Shown piece by piece: positions 25,762 to 33,893 of a stretch of 49,228 nt of DNA (position 1 is the first letter of the stretch; every line of letters starts with the position of its first letter). This stretch comes from Candidatus Schekmanbacteria bacterium (GTDB taxonomy: Bacteria; CSSED10-310; JACPHN01), in assembly GCA_016188575.1 (NCBI GenBank), contig JACPHN010000214.1:1-49228 (forward strand), written 5' to 3'. Under the pieces are notes generated by a model. It did no database searches. It saw nothing but the letters and a program-made list of their open reading frames with translations, and had not been told where the DNA came from. Both the position numbers and the translations under genes were made by a program.

Positions 25762-28700
25762 ATGGACAGGCGATATGTCGGCATCGATATCGGGGCCGAG
25801 ACCATCAAGGTCGTCGAGCTCGATCATACCCCCGAGGGCCTGCGAGGCGGCCGGCGCGCGTGGGCAGAGCACCACAAGGAACCCGCGAGCGTTTTGCTCG
25901 AGCTGCTCGAGCGCTTCGCATGGCGCACCGTGACCGGTGCTGCCGTTACCGGGCGGTTCGCCCGCCTGCTCAGCTTGCCACGAGTGCCGTTGAAACAGGC
26001 TCAGGCGCGTGGCTTTCGCTACGTGTACGGGGCAGAAGAGCCCGCGACGATCGTCGCCATCGGCGCGCATGGCTTTTCCGTGCTCGAGCTGCGTGCGAGC
26101 GGGGTCGAAGTGCTGCGCGAGAACAGCCGCTGCTCGCAGGGAACCGGCAACTTCCTCCGCCAGCTCGTCGCCCGCTTCGACCTCTCCATCGAGGAGGCCA
26201 GCGCGCTATGCGAGACCGTGGACAACCCCGCGGCGCTCTCGGGGCGCTGTCCCGTCATCCTCAAGACGGACATGACCCATCTCGCCAACAAAGGGGAGTC
26301 GCGCGCCAACATCCTGGCCGGCCTGTACGATGCGGTGTGCGAGAACGTGCAGGTGCTGATCAAGCCTCGTATCAGCCCGCCGCGCGTGCTGCTGATCGGC
26401 GGGGTGAGCCGCTCCCGGCGGATTCGCGAGCACTTTGCGCGCTTCCTCGCGCGGCACGACATGTGCTTGCTCGATGCGGCAGGCGAGGACCTCGGCGCGA
26501 GCGGCGAGGATGACCGGCAGGACGAGGCGATCTACCTCGAGGCGCTGGGTTGTGCTCTGGTGGCAGCCGAGCAGCGTAGCGCCGCACCGCCGCGCGACGA
26601 GCTGCTGGCGGCGGTGGAGCCGGCCCGCCTGCATCGCGTCGCCGGTCTGAGCGCCTATCTCGGGCAGGTCGAACGCATGCCGAAGCCACCCCAGGGCGAG
26701 CTCGACTGCACCGCCCGCCGGCTGATTCTGGGCTTCGACATCGGCTCCACCGGCTCCAAGGCGGTGGCTCTGGACGCCACCTCGCGCGCCGTGGTCTGGG
26801 AGGGATACCTCAGCACCAACGGCAACCCGGTGCGCGCGGCCCAGGCTCTGATGCAACAATTTGCCGCCGGCCCTGTCGGGGCGTATCCGGTGCTCGCGTT
26901 CGGCGCGACGGGAAGCGGTCGAGAGATCGTCGGTTCACTGCTGTCGACCTGTTACGGCGTCGAGGCGGTCTACGTGCTCAACGAGATCGCCGCTCACGCT
27001 GAAGGGGCGCTCAGCTTCGACCCCCGCGTCGATACCATTTTCGAGATCGGCGGGCAGGACGCCAAGTACATTCGGCTGGCGGAAGGTCGTGTGGTCGATG
27101 CCGCGATGAACGAAGCGTGCAGTGCCGGCACCGGTTCCTTCATCGAGGAGCAAGGCCGAAAATTCTCCGGCATTCAGGACGTCGTTCAGCTCGGACAGGA
27201 AGCGATGGAGGCCGACGCCGGGGTGTCGCTCGGCCAGCATTGCTCCGTCTTCATGGCCGAGATCATCGACGAAGCGGTCGCGGCCGGCGTGAAAAACGAG
27301 TCGATCATCGCCGGGATCTACGACTCGATCATTCAGAACTACCTCAACCGAGTGAAGGGAAGCCGATCGGTTGGGGACGTCATTTTTTGCCAGGGAATGC
27401 CGTTTTCCGCCGACGCGCTGGCCGCTGCGGTGGCCCGGCAGACCGGTGCAACGGTGATCATTCCCCCCAATCCGGGCACCGTCGGTGCTTTGGGAATCGC
27501 CTTGCTCACGCTCCGCTCGATTGCGCTCGACGGACGCTCCGCCGCCGACCCGCGGCGCTTTCTCGAGGCCACTGTCGAGTCGAAGGACGTGTTCGCCTGC
27601 GGCGCCACCAAAGGCTGCGGCGGTGCCGGCAACAAGTGCAAGATCGACCGGATCTCGACGCTGGTGGAAGGGCACAAGCAAAAGTTCACGTGGGGCGGTG
27701 GTTGCTCGCTGTGGGATCACGGCACCGGCAAACGGAAGCTGCCCGATTGCAGCCCGGATCCGTTTCGCGAGCGCGAGCAGCTCGTGGCGCAGCTCGCGGC
27801 CGAGCTTTCGGTGGCGCGCGGCAACGAGCGAATCGTGCTCACCGACGGATTTCAGCTCAAGGGGCTGTTTCCCTTCTTCGCCACCTTTCTGCACCGGCTT
27901 GGCTTCGACCTGCTGTTCGAGGCACCCGCCGGCCACTCCACGCTCAAGCGCGGCATTGAGGAGGCGAACGTGCCGTTCTGCGCGCCCATGCAGCACTTCC
28001 ACGGGCTGGCCAGCGCCATGGCCGAGCGCGATGCGGAGTGGCTGTTCCTGCCGATGCTGCGCAACATGCCCCGGGTCGGCGCGGAGCGCAATGCGGTCTT
28101 CTGCCCCATCGTTCAGGCGAGCCCAGACCTCGTCCGCTGGGATCTGGGGAGCAAGGGGAAAGGCAGGATCGCGTCGCCGCTAGTCGATTTCGGCCCGGGC
28201 AACCTCCGCTCGGAAGCCTTCGTCGCCAGTTGCGGGCGGGTCGTGACGGAGCTCGGGCGGGCCGGGATGGAGTGGGGAGAGGCCTATCACGCCGCCCTCG
28301 AGGCGCAGGAGCGGTTCGACGCGGCGTGCGGCGAGCTCGGCGGTAACGCGCTCGCCTTCTGCCAGGAGAACGCGATCATCCCGGTCGTCGTTCTCGGCCG
28401 TACCTACACCATCTACAATACCGTGCTGAGCTCCAACGTCCCGGCGATCTTGCGCGAGCAGGGGGCGATCGCGATTCCGGTGGATTGCTTCGAGGTGCGC
28501 GCCGAAACACCCATTTTCATGGACATCTATTGGGGATACGGCCAACGCAACCTGCGCGCGGCTCACCAGATTCGCCGCACCCCGGGCATCTACAGCCTGT
28601 GGTGCTCCAACTACGCCTGTGGCCCGGACAGCTTCAACCTTCACTTCTACAGTTTCATCATGGAGGGCCGGCCGTACGCCGTGATCGAGACCGATGGCCA

Positions 28701-30222
28701 CTCCGGAGACGCGGGAACCAAGACGCGGGTGGAGGCCTTCCTGCACTGTGTCCGGGAAGATCTGGCGGCGACTCGTGTCACTGCGGCTGTCGGTTGCTCT
28801 GCGCAGGCACGAGAGCCGAACCGGCTGCGGGAGATCGAGGAGCGCAAGGAGGGCCTCGCAGACATCATCCGCCGGCAGTCGACGGTGCTGATCCCGCGGA
28901 TGGGAGAGGGCGCCGAGGCCTTTGCCGCGTGCTTGCGCGGGATCGGCGTACGGGCCGAGGCGCTTGCTGAGCCCGACCGCGAGGCCGTGGCGCTCGGCCG
29001 GCGCTATACGTCGGGCAAGGAATGCGTGCCGATGTGCATCACCCTGGGGAGCTTCCTGCAGCGCCTCGAAAAAGGGCGCCACAGCGACGAGCGGTTCACT
29101 CTCTTCATGCCCACGGCGAACGGCCCCTGCCGATTCGGGACCTACAACCTGCTGCACAAGATCGTCATGCAACGGCTGGGGTGGCACGAGCGGGTCGGCG
29201 TCTGGTCGCCGGCGGATCGAGATTATTTCGAAGGCGTGCCGAAGGGGCTCGGGGCGCTGGTCTTCACCTCATTCGTCGCCTCGGACATGTTGCTCGAAGC
29301 GTTCTACGATGCGCGCCCCGCGGAGCTTCAGCCGGGAGCGGCAGCGGCGCTCTACCGGCGATACATGGATGAGCTGGTTGCGCGGCTCGAGCAGGCGGCT
29401 CGCGGCAACCTGACGCTTTCGAACGCGCTCACGCAGGTCACGAGCGGCCGGCTGTTCGGCTGCGCCGCGCTGCTGCGGCGGGCGGCGCGGGATTTTGCCA
29501 GCGTCCGCGGCCCGGGCCACGGGCCAACGGTAATGGTGGTGGGCGAGATCTACGTGCGGTGCGATCCCTTCGCCAACGACTACGTGGTCGATCGCCTGCA
29601 GAAGCGCGGGATTCGGGTGCGGTTCGCGCCGTTCACGGAGTGGCTCGAGTATACGGACTGGATCAACCAGCTCGACGGCATGCGGCGCGGCTTTGGTGCG
29701 TGGCTGAGCAGCGCGGTTCAGGTCCGCATCCAGCGGCTGGGGCATGAGCTGATGCGCGGCGAGCTCGACTGGCCGCCCCGAACGACGGCGGCCCAGAGCG
29801 TCGCCGCAGCCGAGCCCTACGTGCGCAGCGCGCTGACCGGAGAGGCCGTGCTCACGCTGGGCGGACCGCTGCACGAGTGGCGCCAGGGGCTGATCGATGG
29901 TGTCGTGAGCGTTGGTCCGCTCGAGTGCATGCCGAGCAAGATCGCGGAAGCACAGTTCTTTCATGTGGCCGAGCGAGAGGGTCTGGCCTCGCTGACAATT
30001 CCCGTGAACGGCGACCCCATCGACCCGGAGCTCCTCGACCGCTTCGTCTTCGAAGTCCGCGAACGCTGCGAGCAGCGAAGGTCGGCGCCGGTGCCACCGG
30101 CGACCGAGCGCCGGTGGCGGCTGTCGCTACCGGCCGCGTGGCGGCGGTTCGTGAGCGCCATGCCGCGCCCGCAGGCCAAGGCGCCGCGGGTGCGCTCTAC
30201 GGACGACGCGCGGAGGGAATGA
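25762..30222 (+). CDS. Acyl-CoA dehydratase activase (double BadF/BcrA domain, DUF2229)
   Basis: A 1,486-residue protein, the usual size of the giant 2-hydroxyacyl-CoA dehydratase activase-related proteins. The ATG at 25762 follows CGGAG and starts the first ASKHA ATPase domain (RRYVGIDIGAETIKVVELDH, residues about 3-265). A second one begins near residue 321 (ILGFDIGSTGSKAVALD) and carries GGQDAKYIRL and NEACSAGTGSF, whose cysteine near 453 is at the position of the bridging [4Fe-4S] ligand. A cysteine-rich patch (CGATKGCGGAGNKC, about 613) and the DUF2229/HgdB-like regions (VPFCAPMQHFHG near 735; SGKECVPMCITLGSF near 1085) follow. Activases use ATP to inject one electron into a partner dehydratase. 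No separate dehydratase gene is nearby, so the partner may be its own C-terminal half or elsewhere. Confidence 0.88.
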   Translation: MDRRYVGIDIGAETIKVVELDHTPEGLRGGRRAWAEHHKEPASVLLELLERFAWRTVTGAAVTGRFARLLSLPRVPLKQAQARGFRYVYGAEEPATIVAIGAHGFSVLELRASGVEVLRENSRCSQGTGNFLRQLVARFDLSIEEASALCETVDNPAALSGRCPVILKTDMTHLANKGESRANILAGLYDAVCENVQVLIKPRISPPRVLLIGGVSRSRRIREHFARFLARHDMCLLDAAGEDLGASGEDDRQDEAIYLEALGCALVAAEQRSAAPPRDELLAAVEPARLHRVAGLSAYLGQVERMPKPPQGELDCTARRLILGFDIGSTGSKAVALDATSRAVVWEGYLSTNGNPVRAAQALMQQFAAGPVGAYPVLAFGATGSGREIVGSLLSTCYGVEAVYVLNEIAAHAEGALSFDPRVDTIFEIGGQDAKYIRLAEGRVVDAAMNEACSAGTGSFIEEQGRKFSGIQDVVQLGQEAMEADAGVSLGQHCSVFMAEIIDEAVAAGVKNESIIAGIYDSIIQNYLNRVKGSRSVGDVIFCQGMPFSADALAAAVARQTGATVIIPPNPGTVGALGIALLTLRSIALDGRSAADPRRFLEATVESKDVFACGATKGCGGAGNKCKIDRISTLVEGHKQKFTWGGGCSLWDHGTGKRKLPDCSPDPFREREQLVAQLAAELSVARGNERIVLTDGFQLKGLFPFFATFLHRLGFDLLFEAPAGHSTLKRGIEEANVPFCAPMQHFHGLASAMAERDAEWLFLPMLRNMPRVGAERNAVFCPIVQASPDLVRWDLGSKGKGRIASPLVDFGPGNLRSEAFVASCGRVVTELGRAGMEWGEAYHAALEAQERFDAACGELGGNALAFCQENAIIPVVVLGRTYTIYNTVLSSNVPAILREQGAIAIPVDCFEVRAETPIFMDIYWGYGQRNLRAAHQIRRTPGIYSLWCSNYACGPDSFNLHFYSFIMEGRPYAVIETDGHSGDAGTKTRVEAFLHCVREDLAATRVTAAVGCSAQAREPNRLREIEERKEGLADIIRRQSTVLIPRMGEGAEAFAACLRGIGVRAEALAEPDREAVALGRRYTSGKECVPMCITLGSFLQRLEKGRHSDERFTLFMPTANGPCRFGTYNLLHKIVMQRLGWHERVGVWSPADRDYFEGVPKGLGALVFTSFVASDMLLEAFYDARPAELQPGAAAALYRRYMDELVARLEQAARGNLTLSNALTQVTSGRLFGCAALLRRAARDFASVRGPGHGPTVMVVGEIYVRCDPFANDYVVDRLQKRGIRVRFAPFTEWLEYTDWINQLDGMRRGFGAWLSSAVQVRIQRLGHELMRGELDWPPRTTAAQSVAAAEPYVRSALTGEAVLTLGGPLHEWRQGLIDGVVSVGPLECMPSKIAEAQFFHVAEREGLASLTIPVNGDPIDPELLDRFVFEVRERCEQRRSAPVPPATERRWRLSLPAAWRRFVSAMPRPQAKAPRVRSTDDARRE

Positions 30223-30584
30223 CCGCTGACAGCGCCAGGGCGGCGATCAGCAGCACGAGGCGCGCGGGTTCCCGCCAGCTCGGCGAGATATGGGGCTGAC
30301 CAAGATTCGGCCATGGCGCGAGGCACCGAGCGCAAGCGAGAAGTCCGGCGTCGGCCGAATGTCGGGTTTCGTCCTTTCCATTTCTTCCTGGCAAAGCCTG
30401 CGGTCAGCAGAGGCGCGATCCATCGCGCCCCAATGCCGGGCTGGGGATAATCGCGACCGGCTGGAAGCCGGCCCCACTGTCAAGCTCCTCCAAAGTGTGG
30501 AGCCGGCTTCGAGCCGGCGGTTGGCGGCGCAAGGTGCAAAGCCGATTCGGGCGACGCCGGTTGTTGTCCCGCGCGAATCAGCGA
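30223..30584. other. Intergenic region with a pair of similar hairpins
   Basis: No gene is supported. Two small hairpins built on a CCGGCT/AGCCGG core (about 30459-30477 and 30501-30521) lie on either side of about 25 bp whose ends also pair, which looks like a bacterial interspersed palindromic pair. Confidence 0.45.
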
Positions 30585-30698
30585 GTCGGAACAACCGGGC
30601 TTTTCCCGCAGCCCCGTTCTTCCGACGCGCGGCCTCGGAAGAAAGTGCGGCTTCAGCGGCGCCGGTCCTCCGGCCTCCCCTGAAAGCCGTTGTTCGGC
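30585..30698 (-). other. attC-like site 3 (downstream of hicA)
   Basis: Read on the minus strand it opens with GCCGAACAACGG at 30698, 9 bp beyond the hicA stop, and closes with GTTGTTCCGAC at 30585. The ends are complementary over about 18 bases with small bulges. An internal 9-bp hairpin (TTCTTCCGA with TCGGAAGAA, 30627-30653) lies in the loop. The end-to-end pairing is fuller than in a standard attC and the right core is poor, so this site is less sure than the other two. Confidence 0.4.
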
Positions 30699-30707
30699 AG
30701 TCGATGC

Positions 30708-30926
30708 TCACTCGAGCTCCGACCTTGCCAATCCGGACTGCCGAATGATGGAGCATAGGGTGCCGATCTTAATCTCCTTGTGGTCAGGCACCGGGACAGT
30801 CACGGTGCTCTCCCCTACCTTCTTCTGCATGACCACGTGACTGCCACGCATGCGCACTTCCGCAAAGCCGTGCCTCTCGAGGATTCTGCAGACCTCTGCC
30901 CCGGAGAGCTTCCGGAGCTTACCCAA
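30708..30926 (-). CDS. hicA: HicA mRNA interferase toxin
   Basis: A 72-residue HicA. It has the double-stranded-RNA-binding-like fold pattern (LSGAEVCRILERHGFAEVRM) and the catalytic histidine H30 in RGSHVVMQ, followed by the conserved strand VPVPDHKEIKIGTL and IIRQSGL. HicA cleaves mRNA and stops growth until HicB is restored. The TTG start at 30926 follows GAGG at 6 bases and overlaps the end of hicB by 8 bp, so the toxin is translated after its antitoxin. The pair is flanked by attC-like sites and is probably an integron cassette, a common home for toxin-antitoxin genes. Confidence 0.88.
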   Translation of the reverse strand: MGKLRKLSGAEVCRILERHGFAEVRMRGSHVVMQKKVGESTVTVPVPDHKEIKIGTLCSIIRQSGLARSELE

Positions 30927-31140
30927 GTGCGACCTCGACTTGAGTCACGTAGACCTCGGTGTGGAGCCTCTCCCGAATCTCGTCGGCGGACGCTGTCTCG
31001 AAGAACAGCTCCAACGCTTCCTGCAGGTTGGCCCGCGCCTCGCCCACGGAACTGCCTTGGCTGGCGACATCCACTTCTGGACACAGTGCGACATAGCCAT
31101 CGCCCTCCTTCTCAATGATCGCGGTCAGTTGCCTTGTCAT
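30919..31140 (-). CDS. hicB: HicB-family antitoxin (short form)
   Basis: A 73-residue antitoxin with the HicB/UPF0150 core (IIEKEGDGYVALCPEVDVAS, then GEARANLQEALELFFE). It is the short form without a C-terminal DNA-binding domain, so autoregulation, if any, is not through a visible helix-turn-helix. GAGGAGA lies 5 bases before the ATG at 31140. The attC-like site 1 ends only about 20 bp upstream of the start, as expected for the first gene of a cassette. Confidence 0.88.
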   Translation of the reverse strand: MTRQLTAIIEKEGDGYVALCPEVDVASQGSSVGEARANLQEALELFFETASADEIRERLHTEVYVTQVEVALG

Positions 31141-31161
31141 ATCTCTCCTCGCTCTTTCTCT

Positions 31162-31243
31162 GCCGAACGGGGCGCCAGGTCAGCGGCAGCGCGGAGGTAG
31201 TTTACTACTGCAGGGCGCTGTCCGCTGCATGCCGTTGTTAGGC
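31162..31243 (-). other. attC-like recombination site 1
   Basis: On the minus strand: R'' core GCCTAAC (31243-31237), then GCAGCGGACAGCGC, a short loop, GCGCTGCCGCTGACC, and R' core GTTCGGC (31168-31162). The inner arms pair over CAGCGG and CAGCGC with one unpaired A, the extrahelical base that sets strand choice in attC. The arm text GCAGCGGAC and the arm ending GGCGCCCCGTT are shared with site 2. Confidence 0.7.
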
Positions 31244-31379
31244 GTCTACGTTCTGGCGCAACTGTACATGGTCACCATGCTGAGGCCCGCACTCTACTGC
31301 CTCCCGAACCTGTGTGCAGGACTGTCCACCGATATCACTCCAGGAGGTAGTGCCTTGCCGAACGCCAGGTCACCCCCTG

Positions 31380-32011
31380 TTACGTGGCGTGCCCAATGTC
31401 AGAAATCGGCCGCGTCCGTTGCAGAGTGAGCGTCAGTCGATCGGTGCTGGCACACTGGCGGCGCAAATTCGCACAAACGTGGTCGTTCTCTCTCCCCACG
31501 GGGGCGCGTGGTTTATCCCCGGTCTCTGGCAAGGCTTTTCCTGCTGACATCGCGCGTGCAACGAGGTCAGGCTGGGGGCATGCAACGCAACAACCCCCTC
31601 GATGGGTAAGAACTAGCACCATCAACGCTGCGTCCTTGGTCCGGCCGGCACTAGCGAGAGCTCCTGCCGCCTCGAACACCGATTCATGACTCCGCTGAAC
31701 CCGGGCCGGAACTGGCCGCCCGTTGAAGTTCTGCGCCATAAGCGCATCGATCCCGTTGTTGCGATGCACCGGAATGCGGTCTAGGCCGTCCAGCAGCGCG
31801 AGTACGCCGTCGTCCGCGGTCCGACATGACTCGCGGCCCGCTTCGAGTAGTGGCGATTCCGTTTTCTCCGGGTTGGCAAGTCGTCGCCTGGCGAGGGCAA
31901 CGGCTTCCTCAGAGCTGTCGATGCCGAGTCCTCAACGCGCTCGTCGATCTTCTCCTTGAGCAGCCGTGCGTACTCCTCTGCTAGGGCACGGACTTCGTCT
32001 CATACGCTCAT
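31380..32011 (-). pseudogene. Decayed unknown cassette gene
   Basis: An ATG at 32011 with GGAG before it starts MSV, then an in-frame TGA at codon 4, then good coding text in the same frame (DEVRALAEEYARLLKEKIDE). Near 31925 the coding frame shifts by one base and continues as IDSSEEAVALARRRLANPEK, on through VHRNNGIDALMAQNFNGRPV to a stop at 31380. One nonsense change and one frameshift therefore explain it. No family recognised. It occupies the interval between attC-like sites 2 and 1. Confidence 0.6.
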
Positions 32012-32045
32012 GATCTCCGTTCTCCAGCCTGCACGGCCTGCAGAC

Positions 32046-32113
32046 GCCTAAACGGGGCGCCGGGTCAGCGGCGAGACGCTGAGCGGACCGTCCGCTGCAA
32101 CCGCTTGTTAGTC
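32046..32113 (-). other. attC-like recombination site 2
   Basis: On the minus strand: GACTAAC (32113-32107), GCAGCGGACGG, loop, GCCGCTGACCCGGCGCCCCG and TTTAGGC (to 32046). The stop codon TAA of the upstream ATPase fragment lies inside the R'' core, as is usual for cassette genes. The arm pairs with one unpaired A as in site 1, and the last 21 bases before the R' core are almost identical to site 1. Confidence 0.7.
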
Positions 32114-32701
32114 CAAATCGCCGACTGTATTCCATCGGATGCAGCCGTCCGGGGCAGGACGGTGCGGATCAAGCAGGCAGTCCAACAGCGCTTTCACTCG
32201 GCCCTTAATGTACTCGTCCGTTCGGACTCGGACCAAGGCGTTGTATGGCTTCTCGTCCTTCGCCTCCTCGCCAAAGAGCGCCACCTCGAAGCACGGTTTA
32301 CACGCAACGAGATGAACTTTTCCGCTCGCGTTTTGCCACGACAGAATGCTCTCGATCGTCCGGTTCATTCCCCAGTCCGGATTCGCTTTTCCGCTTCGGG
32401 TCTGCAGGGTGTCTGTATCGTGCAGGATCGAGAAGGACTTGGAGAACTGAAGCAGCACCCTGGCGATGGATGGAATGATCCCCTTCCCTCTAGCTCGAAT
32501 CACCTGCAAGTCCTGGTACTCGTCTGGGTACAACTCTCGCAACATGGAAAAGGCGGTGTACTCCGTGTCTCCTTCCACAACAAGCTGCCGCCCGCCAAAG
32601 AAGAACTCGTGCAGGTACGGATCACAGATGTTCAGCAGCTTCATGTTACGCTTGTCGTCTTCGCCCAGTTTGGCGCGTGAGAAGTGGTCATTACTTGCCA
32701 T
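32108..32701 (-). CDS. C-terminal TOPRIM half of a broken OLD-family nuclease
   Basis: A 197-residue frame from an ATG at 32701 that overlaps the N-terminal half by 61 bp in another frame. It begins in mid-domain (RAKLGEDDKRNMKLLNICDP) and holds a TOPRIM nuclease signature: VVEGDTEYTAF with the first glutamate, and ILHDTDTLQ for the DxD. In intact relatives the two halves are one chain of about 600 residues. It may be translated by re-initiation but lacks its own ribosome site. The stop sits in attC-like site 2. Confidence 0.65.
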   Translation of the reverse strand: MASNDHFSRAKLGEDDKRNMKLLNICDPYLHEFFFGGRQLVVEGDTEYTAFSMLRELYPDEYQDLQVIRARGKGIIPSIARVLLQFSKSFSILHDTDTLQTRSGKANPDWGMNRTIESILSWQNASGKVHLVACKPCFEVALFGEEAKDEKPYNALVRVRTDEYIKGRVKALLDCLLDPHRPAPDGCIRWNTVGDLD

Positions 32702-33741
32702 ACTCCGCCGGCAGGCAAGTTGTACAGAACAGCACGCGCCTCGCGAATCGCGGACGGGTGCAGGCAGATCTCCGGTTCATCGAGCAGCAGAACGTGCGGC
32801 CTTGCCCCTACCTCGTCGGTCGCTTCCGACAAGTATTTTAGTATTGCCCAGAGCAACGTACGTCGCGCCCCACTACCTTGATAAGCCATCGTTGAGAAGT
32901 AACCATCTTCAGTTCCCATCAGTACGTCGGGATTCGCCTTGAACGGTGAGTAGGTCTTGTCGAGATCGGTCTCCGGCCTAGCGTCAAACTTGACTTTGTG
33001 TTTTGGAAAGATCTTCTGCAAGTAGCCGGAAATCTCATTCTCAATCTTCTGGACTTCTCCTTCAGTCGCTGCTACGACTCGCGTTTGCAGGTCCTTGATA
33101 TTCTCAAGCACCAGCTCATAGTCGGACTTGTCGGCATTTGGATCTGTCTTGACACTACTGAGTTTATCCTTGAGTAGCCCAGTGATGAGCTTGGCGATTT
33201 CAGCTGCCTGCGCGTCGGGTGATGCAAACGCGTCGATACGGTGAGGCCGCGGACGCCGAGCGTTCGCAACGTTTGGCGCGCCCCAAGGGACCTGATCATC
33301 CCAGTCCTGCTTCACTACGTCATATCCGCGCCTAATCGGGTCCTTGTTTGGGCTGTCCCATGTCCACTTCTCGCGGATCAGCCATTCATTGTCTGCAGTC
33401 TTCTGAATCCACCGCATGCCGGGTGCATCGCTAAAGACAATCGTCTGCAGCTCGACCTCCGGTAGGTTGGTCGAATCCACAACGCCATTCGGGAAGTCAT
33501 CGGTGGCAAGCTTTCCTTCCTTCGAGCCTTGCTGCATCACGATTTCATAGGCGCGAAGGATGGTGCTCTTTCCCGTGTTGTTCGGCCCCACGAGGACCAC
33601 GATATCGTCTAGCTCAATCTCGACCGGCGACGCGCCGATCGACCTGAAATTCTTCACGATCAATTTGTGAAGGCGCGGCCGGCTGGCACCCTTCGGCGCC
33701 AACGGGATCGATTCAGCATCTACCTTGTTCTTGGCTGCCAC
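32641..33741 (-). CDS. N-terminal ATPase half of a broken OLD-family nuclease
   Basis: A 366-residue frame from a GTG at 33741 preceded by GGGAGGA. It is an SMC-like AAA (AAA_21/OLD) ATPase: Walker A VGPNNTGKST near residue 52, a coiled middle part, the signature region MAYQGSGARRTLLWA, Walker B HVLLLDEPEICLHP and the switch motif VMTTSHAPN. The chain then runs out of frame after about seven residues. OLD-family proteins combine this ATPase with a TOPRIM nuclease and act in phage exclusion (P2 Old, GajA of Gabija). No gajB-like helicase is adjacent. A deletion of roughly 40 codons near 32668-32679, within an 11-base sequence readable in both frames, best explains the break. Confidence 0.75.
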   Translation of the reverse strand: MAAKNKVDAESIPLAPKGASRPRLHKLIVKNFRSIGASPVEIELDDIVVLVGPNNTGKSTILRAYEIVMQQGSKEGKLATDDFPNGVVDSTNLPEVELQTIVFSDAPGMRWIQKTADNEWLIREKWTWDSPNKDPIRRGYDVVKQDWDDQVPWGAPNVANARRPRPHRIDAFASPDAQAAEIAKLITGLLKDKLSSVKTDPNADKSDYELVLENIKDLQTRVVAATEGEVQKIENEISGYLQKIFPKHKVKFDARPETDLDKTYSPFKANPDVLMGTEDGYFSTMAYQGSGARRTLLWAILKYLSEATDEVGARPHVLLLDEPEICLHPSAIREARAVLYNLPAGGVWQVMTTSHAPNWAKTTSVT

Positions 33742-33837
33742 AACGTGTCCTCCCGGTGTCCGTCCGGATTACCGGACCTTGCCAGCTTGGCCGAATTCAG
33801 AGCGGAGGCCTTGACGAAGCACAATGGGACCGTCCAC

Positions 33838-33874
33838 GGTGTCAACTACCTACGATGAAGTAGTATTTGACACC
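33838..33874. repeat. Palindrome between the ATPase gene and the ISKra4 remnant
   Basis: GGTGTCAA (33838-33845) and TTGACACC (33867-33874) with inner CTAC/GTAG. It could be an operator or the terminal repeat of the decayed transposon. Confidence 0.5.
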
Positions 33875-33893
33875 CTTTGAGAAGGACAGTCCC

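Noticed and set aside
32108-33741. An active Gabija system
   Set aside because: No GajB-type helicase is adjacent and the GajA-like gene is broken.
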